From NCBI RefSeq assembly GCF_041740695.1, contig NZ_JBGSLK010000085.1, positions 9,419 to 73,418 of the forward strand: a stretch of DNA of 64,000 bases, given 5' to 3'. The notes under the pieces are model-generated. The model worked only from the letters and a program-made list of their open reading frames with translations, searched no databases and had not been told where the DNA came from. This DNA is from Haliscomenobacter sp041740695. GTDB taxonomy: Bacteria; Bacteroidota; Bacteroidia; Chitinophagales; Saprospiraceae. Of the stretch, positions 25,811 to 33,326 are shown one piece after another; the stretch's first letter is position 1, and every line of letters starts with the position of its first letter. A program made the position numbers and the translations under genes.

Positions 25811-28345
25811 ATGAGATTGGAGTTAAAAATGATGGCGTGGAGAAAGTATGTCCAGGCCCTTACCATCCTAATGATTTTCGTGGCTTCCCTATCTAACCTG
25901 GAGGGACAAAATAAAACCTATGTCGGCAAAATTCAGGATGCCAAAAGCCTGGAAGCGCTCGCTTTTGTCAGTGTAGGCATCAAAGGCAATACCCAAGGCA
26001 CCACCACCGACCTCGATGGGAATTTCTCCATCATCGCGCCCAGCACAGCTACTTTGCTCATCAGTTATGTGGGCTACAGCAGCAAGGAAGTTCCCCTTAA
26101 AGACGCTGGGTCTTTTTTGTTGATCGCCTTGAGTGAAGATGTGCTGAGTTTGCCCGAAGTCACCATTCGCCCCAAAGAAAACCCCGCATGGGGCATCATC
26201 CGCAAAGTATTGGCGAATCGGCCCCAAAACAATCCCGAAGAATACAAGACCTATCAATATACTTCCTACAACAAATCATCTTTCACGGTAGGCAGTTTCA
26301 GCAGTTTTAAAGAGTCGCTAAAGAAAGATAAAAAAGACAAAAGCGAAAAACCCAAACAACGCTCGCCTGAAGCCATCCGCCGCGACTCCATCATCAGCGA
26401 TGCACTCCTGAATAAAATGTACCTCTGGGTGAAAGAGTCCGTTGTAGAAGTATTCCACAAAGAACCTACCCAGGATAAAGAGCGCATCATTGCCAGTAAA
26501 TCCTCCTTGCCCGGCGATTTTTCCATGGGTTTTGCAGCCAGCGATTTCCAACCCTTTGGTTTTTACAAAGAAGTAATGTCCCTGACCCTGGCCAGTTTGA
26601 ATTTTGTCAATCCCATCAGCGACGGCACTTTTAATCGCTACGATTTTCGGATTCAGGACACGATTTATCAGGGTAATGACAGCACTTTTGTCATTTTTTA
26701 TCAACCCTTCAAAGGCAAAAACTTCGATGGCATGCGTGGAGTATTGCACATCAATTCCAATGGTTACGCCATGGAAAATGTGATCGCCAGCCCTGCCGAT
26801 ACCAGCCTCAACATCCAGTTCAGGGTACAGCAGCAATACAAATTCAACGGTAAATTTTGGTTTCCAGAAATCCTGCAAACTGAGCTCAATATGCCCGTCG
26901 GCAACGAGGGCAGTTCTTTTGAATTGCAAATCCGCAACCGCACCCAGGTCAAAGGCCCTAGGGTCAATGAAGAAATTCCGGCCAGTGTGTTCAACTACGC
27001 GACCCGTGAGCAAGAAGTGGACGCCAAACGATTGAGTGAAGAAGAATGGAAAGCCCTGCGCCTGGACACCCTCAGCGAGCGGGAGCAAAACTCCTATTCC
27101 ATGTGGGATTCCATCCCGGAATTGAAGGGACCACGTAATCTTTTCAGGGCATTGGGCAATACCGCCAAAGCCTATTACACCGGAATGTTGCCCATTGGTC
27201 AATTTGAAATCCCCCTGCGGGAGGTGATTGGCCTAAATGGTTATGAAGGATACCGCTTGGGATTGGCGCTGCGCAGCAATTTTAAAGGTTGGTCCTGGTT
27301 GCAACTGCGTGGCTATGTGGCTTACGGCCTCAAGGACGAAGCCTGGAAATATGGGCTGCGAACGGAGGTACTGTTGAGCCAAAACAAAGACTTGCGCATG
27401 CGTTTGTCCTACCGCCGTGACGTCAACGAACCGGGGTCATACAACATTCTTTCGGATCAAACTCCCCTACTGGGCCGCATTGTGCCGCGCAACTGGATCC
27501 GCAACCGCATGGACAGCATCGAATCTTTCCGAGCCGAGCTGTTCTACCGCCCCAGCGCGCACCTGCAACTCAATCCCTACTGGCGGCGCGAAAGTCGGCA
27601 GACGACCTATCCCTACTCTTTTGTACAGGATGAAAGTGTGTCCAATAGCACGTTCCAAATGCAGGAAGTGGGTTTCAACCTGCGCTTTGCGCCCAAGGAA
27701 TGGTTGCACAAAGACGGCATCACTGAAACGATTTATTACTTTACTTATCCCGTCTTCGACTTTCAGGTGGCCCAAGGGAGAATCACTGGCGTTCTCGACC
27801 CGATCAATTATACCCGCTTGATCCTGAGCATGGAAGGTCAAAGCACCTCCAAGTCTTTGGGCCGAACCACCTACCGCATCATGGGTGGAATGATGTTGGG
27901 CAATGTGCCCTACCCCTATTTGTTCAATGCACCAGGTGTGCGACGCGAGGGTGGATCCCCCGTCTTTAGTTACCACGTTTTTCAAACAATGGGGCTATAC
28001 GAATTCGCCGGGGATCGTTTTGCGTACCTCTTTTTTGAACACAATTTTGGCAAACTACTGCTCAAAATCAATTCCAAATACAGCCAACCCGAAATTGCCC
28101 TGGCACAAAACATCGCCTGGGGAAATTTGATGAATCCCGAGGCGCATCAGGAAGTGGATTTCAAAACCCTGGACAAAGGTTTTTACGAAACGGGCGTTTA
28201 TTTGCGTAATTTGTTGTTGATTCCCATCCTGAAAGCAGCAAAGTTCAGCGCAGGTGTAGGTGCTTTTTACCGCTGGGGACCTTATAGTTTGGAAAATGAG
28301 CGACGCAATTTTGCCTATCAGGTGAATTTTTATTTCACCCTCTAA
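25811..28345 (+). CDS. DUF5686 outer-membrane protein with carboxypeptidase-like N-domain
   Basis: An 844-residue Bacteroidota outer-membrane protein. After a signal segment (LTILMIFVASLSNLEGQ), residues 35-115 are a carboxypeptidase-regulatory-like (CarboxypepD_reg) beta sandwich (GKIQDAKSLEALAFVSVGIK, then TDLDGNFSI). The DUF5686 region begins near IIRKVLANRPQNNPEEY and runs to the end. The second half alternates polar and aromatic residues like a beta barrel and closes with YQVNFYFTL, ending in an aromatic/Leu as barrels do. It is TonB-receptor-like in layout but lacks a plug. Function unknown, presumably in envelope biogenesis or uptake. Stands alone with a palindrome after its stop. Confidence 0.83.
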   Translation: MRLELKMMAWRKYVQALTILMIFVASLSNLEGQNKTYVGKIQDAKSLEALAFVSVGIKGNTQGTTTDLDGNFSIIAPSTATLLISYVGYSSKEVPLKDAGSFLLIALSEDVLSLPEVTIRPKENPAWGIIRKVLANRPQNNPEEYKTYQYTSYNKSSFTVGSFSSFKESLKKDKKDKSEKPKQRSPEAIRRDSIISDALLNKMYLWVKESVVEVFHKEPTQDKERIIASKSSLPGDFSMGFAASDFQPFGFYKEVMSLTLASLNFVNPISDGTFNRYDFRIQDTIYQGNDSTFVIFYQPFKGKNFDGMRGVLHINSNGYAMENVIASPADTSLNIQFRVQQQYKFNGKFWFPEILQTELNMPVGNEGSSFELQIRNRTQVKGPRVNEEIPASVFNYATREQEVDAKRLSEEEWKALRLDTLSEREQNSYSMWDSIPELKGPRNLFRALGNTAKAYYTGMLPIGQFEIPLREVIGLNGYEGYRLGLALRSNFKGWSWLQLRGYVAYGLKDEAWKYGLRTEVLLSQNKDLRMRLSYRRDVNEPGSYNILSDQTPLLGRIVPRNWIRNRMDSIESFRAELFYRPSAHLQLNPYWRRESRQTTYPYSFVQDESVSNSTFQMQEVGFNLRFAPKEWLHKDGITETIYYFTYPVFDFQVAQGRITGVLDPINYTRLILSMEGQSTSKSLGRTTYRIMGGMMLGNVPYPYLFNAPGVRREGGSPVFSYHVFQTMGLYEFAGDRFAYLFFEHNFGKLLLKINSKYSQPEIALAQNIAWGNLMNPEAHQEVDFKTLDKGFYETGVYLRNLLLIPILKAAKFSAGVGAFYRWGPYSLENERRNFAYQVNFYFTL

Positions 28346-28462
28346 GGGGCGAAAAAAAATAAGTAATTCATTTTGTCAAAGGATTATATAAGTAAACGGT
28401 TCATTTTAAGTGTCTTATCTAATTCTTTGACTCAGGAAAAATGAACACTTATTTTTGCCCCT
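28345..28462. repeat. AGGGGC...AATAAGT palindrome
   Basis: The left arm 28345-28381 (AGGGGCGAAAAAAAATAAGT, then ATTCATTTT and GTCAAAG) is mirrored by 28425-28462 (CTTTGACTC to TATTTTTGCCCCT) with small insertions. It follows the DUF5686 stop and ends 16 bases before the next start. Confidence 0.7.
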
Positions 28463-28477
28463 CTACTAAATATAGTT

Positions 28478-29194
28478 ATGATCATACCGACCTTGCAAGG
28501 AACAATCGATCGCAGAATCCTCATCAATTTCCAGGTTGAGCAGGAAGTACTGAACAATTTTTTGCCCAAACCCTTCAAGGCGAAATTGGTCAATGGAAAA
28601 GGCATTGCGGGTATTTGTTTAATCCGACTAAAGGAAATCCGGCCCAAAGGTTTTCCAAAACAGCTGGGAATAGCTTCAGAAAATGGTGCCCATCGCATTG
28701 CAGTGGAATGGATTGAAAATGGGGTACAGAAAGAAGGTGTCTACATCCCTCGTAGAGACACTTCATCCAAATTAAATGCTTTCGCCGGAGGAACCTTGTT
28801 TCCAGGAGTGCACCATTTGGCGCAATTCGTAGTCAATGAATCAGCTGGAATTTATGAAGTAGCCTTCAATAGCGATGATGACACGACCTTGTCGATCAAA
28901 GCCAAAGAAACCCAAATCTGGCCTACGGAAAGTATTTTCGAAAACCTCTCTTGTGCTTCCACCTTTTTTCAAAATGGAGCTTTGGGTTATTCACCCGGCG
29001 GCAGTAATTTCCAGGGGATTGAACTCAAAACCTATGCCTGGAAGGTTCATCAATTAGCAGTGGTGGATGTTCAATCCAGTTTTTTTGAAAATGAACAAGT
29101 TTTCCCCCAAGGTTCCGTAAAATTTGACAATGCCTTATTGATGAAAAACATTGAACACGAGTGGATTGGGCTAAAATCGATCGCAAAATCCTGA
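28478..29194 (+). CDS. DUF2071 / acetoacetate-decarboxylase-like protein
   Basis: A 238-residue protein with the overall pattern of DUF2071, a family related to acetoacetate decarboxylase folds: IDRRILINFQVEQEVLNNFL, then FLPKPFKAKLVNGKGIAGIC and the basic YIPRRDTSSKLNAFAGGTLF. No signal peptide is seen, so it is cytoplasmic. No active-site lysine can be assigned with confidence, and the biochemical role is unknown. ATG at 28478 follows directly after a palindrome. The following small membrane protein gene is 105 bases away on the same strand. Confidence 0.7.
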   Translation: MIIPTLQGTIDRRILINFQVEQEVLNNFLPKPFKAKLVNGKGIAGICLIRLKEIRPKGFPKQLGIASENGAHRIAVEWIENGVQKEGVYIPRRDTSSKLNAFAGGTLFPGVHHLAQFVVNESAGIYEVAFNSDDDTTLSIKAKETQIWPTESIFENLSCASTFFQNGALGYSPGGSNFQGIELKTYAWKVHQLAVVDVQSSFFENEQVFPQGSVKFDNALLMKNIEHEWIGLKSIAKS

Positions 29195-29299
29195 TTGTCT
29201 CCTCATCTTAACCACAGCTAAAGTTTCCCCAAAAAGTATTTTATTTCCTTTTTGCTAGTATTTTGGCCTAAAGTTTCCTCAACAAATCAACCCATTGCC

Positions 29300-29560
29300 A
29301 TGGCCGCTAAAAAAATTGAAGAACAAACTACCGCCGAGTTGCAAAAATTGGCGAAGACTTACAAAATAATCACAGGAGTGTACATTGGAGCCTTCATTGT
29401 ATACATAGCAGCAATGCTTTATTCTGTCTCTACGGGTAAAGTAAGTACTGTCCTGGTCGTAGTCATGGTGGCACTCATTACCACATCATTGCCTGTTAAT
29501 ATGATGCGGGCTAAGGTTAGTGCTGAATTGAAGCGGCGGGAAGAAGCTGAGGCCAATTAG
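29300..29560 (+). CDS. Small two-helix membrane protein
   Basis: An 86-residue protein with two predicted membrane helices (IITGVYIGAFIVYIAAMLYS and VLVVVMVALITTSLPVNM) and a charged C-terminus (KVSAELKRREEAEAN). Family not recognised; similar small membrane proteins are common in Bacteroidota. ATG at 29300 is preferred to one 48 bases upstream, because the sequence then begins with a soluble amphipathic segment (KKIEEQTTAELQKLAKTYK) before the first helix. Confidence 0.6.
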   Translation: MAAKKIEEQTTAELQKLAKTYKIITGVYIGAFIVYIAAMLYSVSTGKVSTVLVVVMVALITTSLPVNMMRAKVSAELKRREEAEAN

Positions 29561-29563
29561 AAC

Positions 29564-29727
29564 CTTAGGCACGATGAAAAAATAAATTTACATTTTGACT
29601 GAACTCTTTATTTGATTTTGCTGCGTTACTCGTCAGTTGCGTAGTTCACTATGCGCCTTCCTCGCGCCTTGCCAAATCAAAAAATAGCCGAGTCAAAATG
29701 TAAATTTATTTCCTCATCGTGCCTAAG
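29564..29727. repeat. 164-bp element with 37-bp inverted ends (MITE-like)
   Basis: The ends CTTAGGCACGATGAAAAAAT... (29564-29600) and its mirror (29691-29727) match at 35 of 37 positions. The interior carries a second inverted pair (TTTGATTTTG / CAAATCAAA) around a GC-rich core with no coding potential. Size and long terminal inverted repeats fit a miniature inverted-repeat element, but no clear target duplication is visible. A strong transcript hairpin is the alternative. Confidence 0.65.
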
Positions 29728-29752
29728 CTAAATTTTCAAGCAAAAAAATACC

Positions 29753-30298
29753 ATGCCTACTTCCAAAACCGTCCTCGCCATCTGCGGCAGTACCCGCGCT
29801 CAGTCCAGCAATTTAAACCTGATCAAAGCCCTTGCCGAATTGGCCAAAGGGGTATTCGAAGTTGAAATATTTACAGGACTGGCAGAACTTCCCCATTTCA
29901 ATCCCGATTTGGACACGGAAAGCCCTGCACCTGAAGTCACTGCCTTTCGCAATCAATTGAAGGCGGCGGATGGCATCCTGATTTGCACCCCTGAATACGC
30001 GATGGGCGTGCCCGGCAGCCTAAAAAATGCCATCGATTGGACAGTATCTTCTATGGAATTTCACCAAAAGCCTACCGCTCTGATTACCGCTTCTTCGGTT
30101 GGTCAGAAAGGACATCAAGCGCTGTTGGAAACACTAATGGTGATTGAAGCCAAGATGGTGGAAGAAAGCAAACTCATCATACCTTTTATCCGAACCAAAG
30201 TCAACGACGAAGGAGTAATTACAGAAGCCGATACTTTGAACGAAGTCAAAAACTTAATTCAGGCGTTTTTCAACTTGATGGTGAATCCTGTTGAATAA
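29753..30298 (+). CDS. NADPH-dependent FMN reductase family protein
   Basis: A 181-residue flavodoxin-like oxidoreductase. The FMN phosphate-binding loop is ICGSTRAQSSNLNLIKAL near the N-terminus. The family motif TPEYAMGVPGSLKNAIDW is at residues 82-99. Such enzymes reduce FMN, quinones, azo dyes or chromate with NADPH in the cytoplasm. Length and start are standard. Its last 29 bases overlap, on the opposite strand, the 3' end of the WYL regulator gene, so the two convergent genes share terminal codons without an intergenic terminator. Confidence 0.9.
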   Translation: MPTSKTVLAICGSTRAQSSNLNLIKALAELAKGVFEVEIFTGLAELPHFNPDLDTESPAPEVTAFRNQLKAADGILICTPEYAMGVPGSLKNAIDWTVSSMEFHQKPTALITASSVGQKGHQALLETLMVIEAKMVEESKLIIPFIRTKVNDEGVITEADTLNEVKNLIQAFFNLMVNPVE

Positions 30299-31316
30299 TC
30301 GGTTTGTCCTGATACAAGGCCCAGGCCCATTCCAAACGATTCCTAATCCTTTTGCGCAACAAACGGGGCTCCAATATTTCAAGGTCTTGGCCAAAGCCAA
30401 GGAACTCCCGCTCCAATTCCAGGTTGTGTACCACTTCAATGGTAAAAATGGCAGAACCATCTTCAGCCTGCTCCAACAAGTGCTGTGAATGATGAAAAGG
30501 TTTGGTCATTACATACGGGGCTTGATCTTTACTGACCCGAAACTTGACCAACATCCGCTGTTGGCCGCTCGTTTTGGACACCCCAATCGTATCCTTTAGC
30601 CACCCGGCATCCAGATTTTGGTCCCAGCGAAAAGGGATTTGATCATTCGACTCAAAAGTTTGAACTCGGTCCAGGGCAAAAATCTGCGGTTTTTCTTGCT
30701 CATCCCGCAGGCCGATGACAAACCAACGGTTGCGAAATTCCTTCAAAAAATGGGGATGAAGGGTAAAAACCTGATTATTTTTCGATCTAAAAGACTGATA
30801 AGTCATGGTCAAAGCCCTTTTTGCGACAACCGCGGCGTACAAGCCCTCCAAATGCTCCAGGCCTTGGAGTAGTTCATTTTTTTCAAAATCGATCAATGCC
30901 CGTTGCTGGGTTTTTCCCATTTGAATCTTATGCTGTAGTCGATTGACCATGTCGTCCACTTCCCGAAAATGGGTGAAACCTTTGAATTGCCGCAGGATGG
31001 TCACCACCTCGTTGAGGGTTCCCAGGTCTTGTTGGGTCAAGGGGATGTTGGCAATGCTGTAGTCCGGGTCTTCGTAGGTGTAGTATTTTTTGTCCACTAC
31101 AATGATCGGCGCATTGTAGCCCAGTTTTTCAGAACGCATCATTTGTAAGTCCAACTGAATCGAACGCCGGCTGACCCCCTTGCGGATACCTTCGTACTCG
31201 TATAAGGCATCAGAACAGGCTTCCTCAAGGTCTTCGAGCGTCCACTTCCGATTGCGCCTGCGCAAACAGGCGTCGATGGTTTTGTAGCGGATCAGGGCAT
31301 TGCGGTTTACGGGCAT
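30270..31316 (-). CDS. WYL-domain transcription regulator
   Basis: A 348-residue regulator. The N-terminal 90 residues are a winged-helix/HTH-type region (NRNALIRYKTIDACLRRRNR, then GVSRRSIQLDLQMMRS). The WYL domain covers about residues 165-250, with core ALTMTYQSFRSKNNQVFTLH followed by PHFLKEFRNRWFVIGLRDEQ. The conserved WYL tripeptide appears here as WFV. A WCX-like C-terminal region follows. WYL domains bind nucleic acid or nucleotide ligands and control DNA-damage, CRISPR and defence genes. The gene is divergent from rsr with 181 bases between starts and a dyad near 31404-31428, so it most likely regulates the Ro60 locus. Bacterial rsr-WYL pairing is an alternative to the RtcR/sigma-54 control described for rsr-rtcB operons. 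Confidence 0.88.
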   Translation of the reverse strand: MPVNRNALIRYKTIDACLRRRNRKWTLEDLEEACSDALYEYEGIRKGVSRRSIQLDLQMMRSEKLGYNAPIIVVDKKYYTYEDPDYSIANIPLTQQDLGTLNEVVTILRQFKGFTHFREVDDMVNRLQHKIQMGKTQQRALIDFEKNELLQGLEHLEGLYAAVVAKRALTMTYQSFRSKNNQVFTLHPHFLKEFRNRWFVIGLRDEQEKPQIFALDRVQTFESNDQIPFRWDQNLDAGWLKDTIGVSKTSGQQRMLVKFRVSKDQAPYVMTKPFHHSQHLLEQAEDGSAIFTIEVVHNLELEREFLGFGQDLEILEPRLLRKRIRNRLEWAWALYQDKPIIQQDSPSS

Positions 31317-31403
31317 GATTATTTTTTTACGCTAAAAAACTAAAAATCAACACAATATAAAATTAGTCAAAAAAATTATCACAAAAATACAGCCTATTTT
31401 TTT

Positions 31404-31428
31404 ACTACGCAAAAAGATTGCGCAGTAG
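31404..31428. promoter_or_regulatory. Candidate operator dyad between WYL gene and rsr
   Basis: CTACGCAA (31405-31412) and TTGCGCAGTAG (31418-31428) form a dyad with a three-base insertion in the right arm, set in AT-rich DNA 70 bases before the rsr start. It is followed by CAACTTTG, close to the -7 consensus TAnnTTTG. It is a plausible binding site for the divergent WYL regulator. Confidence 0.4.
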
Positions 31429-31497
31429 CCTTCCAACTTTGTGTCATCAAAAGCGAACAACGCTTAAACAAGATTTAATCATCCAAAGCCTTTTGTC

Positions 31498-33027
31498 ATG
31501 TTATTCAATCGCAAAACCCAAAATCAAAACACTACCGTCAACCACGAAGGGGCAAAGGCTTGGAAAATGAGTCCCGAGTTGGAATTGTACAGCAGCGTGG
31601 TGACCGCGGCTTTAAGTGACCAGTTTTATGAAAAAACCGGAAAACGAATCGAGCGCATCCGCGAGTTGATTGCCCAGGTTGATCCTGAATTTGTGGCTAA
31701 ACTGGCCGTTTATGCCCGCGAAAATATGTATTTGCGGAACGTTCCACTCGTTTTGGTGGTTGAGTTGGCCAAACAATACGAGGGTTATGGCTTGAATTTG
31801 GTGAGCAAAACGGTTGCTCGGGTCATCCAACGCGCCGATGAAATCACCGAATTATTGGCCTATTATCAGTTGGCCAATGAGCGCAAAGAAACCAAAAAAT
31901 TGAACCGCTTGTCCAAACAGGTGCAAAAAGGTTTAGCGAAAGCATTCAACAAATTTGATGCTTACCAATTTGGCAAGTACAACCGCACTGGAGCGGAAGT
32001 CAAATTGCGCGATGCCTTGTTTTTGACGCACCCAAAAGCCAAAGATGAAGCGCAGCAAGTGGTCTTCAACCAAATCGCCAAAGACGAATTGGCCGTGCCT
32101 TATACCTGGGAAACCGAGTTGTCGGCATTGGGTCAAACCCAATTCGCAGACGAAAAGCAAAAACAGGCTGCTTTCCGCCAAAAGTGGGAAGAGCTGATCA
32201 AGAGTGGAAAAGTAGGGTACATGGCTTTGCTGCGCAATTTGCGCAACATCATCGAAGCTGAGGTATCGGCGCATCATTTTGAACTGGTTTGTTCAACTTT
32301 GTCCGACACCGTGCAGGTGGCTAAAGCCAAACAATTGCCTTTCCGCTTCTTGGCTGCTTACCGCGAATTGTTGTTGGTAAAAAGCAAATACACTTCCTCG
32401 GCCTTGGCAGCTTTGGAAAAAGCGGTAAAAGCCAGCGTGGCGAACTTGCGCGGGTTTGGAACCGATACCAGTGTCTTGATTGCTTGTGATGTATCGGGAT
32501 CGATGCAACAACCAATCTCGGCAAAAAGTAAAATTTTGTATTACGACATTGGTTTGATGTTGGGAATGTTGCTGCAGTCCAAGTGCCGCTATGTCCAAAC
32601 GGGTATGTTCGGAGACTCCTGGAAAATAATCAACGTGTCGACCAAAAACATCTTGGCCAACGTACAGGAATTTTACCGCCGCGAAGGGGAAGTGGGTTAT
32701 GCCACCAATGGGTATTTGGTGATTCGAGACTTGATCAAACGCCGCGAGGTGCTGGATAAAGTGATGATTTTCACCGATGCCCAAATGTGGTCTACCAGCC
32801 ATGATTACCACATCGCCAAAGAGTGGCAGCAGTACCGCGAAACGGTCGCGCCAGCCGCCAAATTGTATTTGTTTGACTTGGCCGGATTGGGAACAACACC
32901 AATTGATCTGAAACAAGATTTGGGTGTCTACCTAATCGCAGGCTGGTCCGATAAAATTTTCGATGTTTTGGCGGCATTAGAGCGTGGTCAACAGGCCATC
33001 GAGGTCATCAACAACATCGAATTGTAA
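31498..33027 (+). CDS. rsr: Ro60/Rsr RNA-binding ring protein (TROVE + vWA)
   Basis: A 509-residue orthologue of the Ro 60-kDa autoantigen. Residues 15 to about 320 are the TROVE HEAT-repeat ring (LYSSVVTAALSDQFYEKTGK, VAKLAVYARENMYLRNVPLV, KLRDALFLTHPK, MALLRNLRNI). Residues 325-500 are a von Willebrand A domain with an intact MIDAS: DVSGSM (Asp331), a distal Thr in GYATNGY, and IFTDAQMW. In animals and Deinococcus, Ro binds misfolded RNAs in its central hole and Y RNAs on its outer face; bacterial Rsr works with the exonuclease PNPase in rRNA/RNA decay. rtcB and pnp are absent here, but three Y-RNA-like structures lie immediately downstream. The WYL regulator is divergent. The symbol follows bacterial usage. 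Confidence 0.93.
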   Translation: MLFNRKTQNQNTTVNHEGAKAWKMSPELELYSSVVTAALSDQFYEKTGKRIERIRELIAQVDPEFVAKLAVYARENMYLRNVPLVLVVELAKQYEGYGLNLVSKTVARVIQRADEITELLAYYQLANERKETKKLNRLSKQVQKGLAKAFNKFDAYQFGKYNRTGAEVKLRDALFLTHPKAKDEAQQVVFNQIAKDELAVPYTWETELSALGQTQFADEKQKQAAFRQKWEELIKSGKVGYMALLRNLRNIIEAEVSAHHFELVCSTLSDTVQVAKAKQLPFRFLAAYRELLLVKSKYTSSALAALEKAVKASVANLRGFGTDTSVLIACDVSGSMQQPISAKSKILYYDIGLMLGMLLQSKCRYVQTGMFGDSWKIINVSTKNILANVQEFYRREGEVGYATNGYLVIRDLIKRREVLDKVMIFTDAQMWSTSHDYHIAKEWQQYRETVAPAAKLYLFDLAGLGTTPIDLKQDLGVYLIAGWSDKIFDVLAALERGQQAIEVINNIEL

Positions 33028-33038
33028 ACCGTCAACCT

Positions 33039-33074
33039 ACCAGGGGCAGGCGCTCAGTTGTTTGCCTCTGGTAG
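33039..33074 (+). terminator. Hairpin after rsr
   Basis: TACCAGGGGCA (33039-33049) pairs with TGCCTCTGGTA (33064-33074), 11 bp with one G-U pair and a 14-base loop. There is no T-run, so it is a weak terminator or a processing/stability hairpin separating the rsr coding region from the RNA cassette. Confidence 0.5.
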
Positions 33075-33091
33075 TATAAGATTAACCCCCA

Positions 33092-33242
33092 GAAAAAATG
33101 AACTGTGCCGTAGAATAGAGTTACTTCGCTGTTAACGATGGGGAAGCGGGTTCGACTCCCGTCACGCTGACTTATACCAGCGTGTAGCTCAACGGTAGAG
33201 CACATAATGTACTCTTTTCGCTTTTTGCCAGTTTATTTTTTC
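33092..33242 (+). ncRNA. Y RNA with permuted tRNA-like module (YrlA-type), copy 1
   Basis: A 151-nt structured RNA. The closing stem GAAAAAATGAACTG / CAGTTTATTTTTTC (33092-33105, 33229-33242) is 14 bp with one G-U. An internal loop follows (TGCCGTAGAAT opposite TTTCGCTTTTTGC), then inner stem AGAGTTAC / GTACTCT (33117-33124, 33209-33215). Inside, in permuted order: a T-arm GCGGG-TTCGACT-CCCGT (33146-33162); an acceptor-like 3' strand CACGCTG (33163-33169); an 8-base loop; the 5' strand CAGCGTG (33178-33184), 7 bp perfect; TA at the place of tRNA positions 8-9; and a D-arm GCTC-AACGGTA-GAGC (33187-33201). The Ro-binding stem thus replaces the anticodon arm. Family knowledge: bacterial YrlA RNAs mimic tRNA in this way. 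Location right after rsr supports the call. Confidence 0.85.
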
Positions 33243-33251
33243 CCAAGAGAA

Positions 33252-33325
33252 ATAAAAGCATGTCGTAGTTCAGCGTTACTTCGATCCAAATAAGCCCAAC
33301 GCTGAACGTTTTTTACTGCTTTTAT
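33252..33325 (+). ncRNA. Mini Y-RNA-like hairpin without tRNA module
   Basis: A 74-nt hairpin between the two larger RNAs. The closing stem ATAAAAGCA / TGCTTTTAT (33252-33260, 33317-33325) is 9 bp perfect. The internal loop has TGTCGTA on the 5' side and GTTTTTTAC on the 3' side. The inner stem GTTCAGCGTT / AACGCTGAAC (10 bp) closes a 20-base loop starting ACTTCG. From 33261 the 5' strand matches the equivalent strand of the flanking Y RNAs at 18 of 23 positions, and the U-rich 3' strand is also shared. It thus keeps the putative Ro-binding stem but has lost, or never had, the tRNA-like part. It could also terminate transcription from copy 1. Confidence 0.65.
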
Positions 33326-33326
33326 G

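Noticed and set aside
26318..27202. 294-codon minus-strand frame inside the DUF5686 gene
   Set aside because: It has no recognisable domain; the plus-strand frame codes a well-defined envelope protein.
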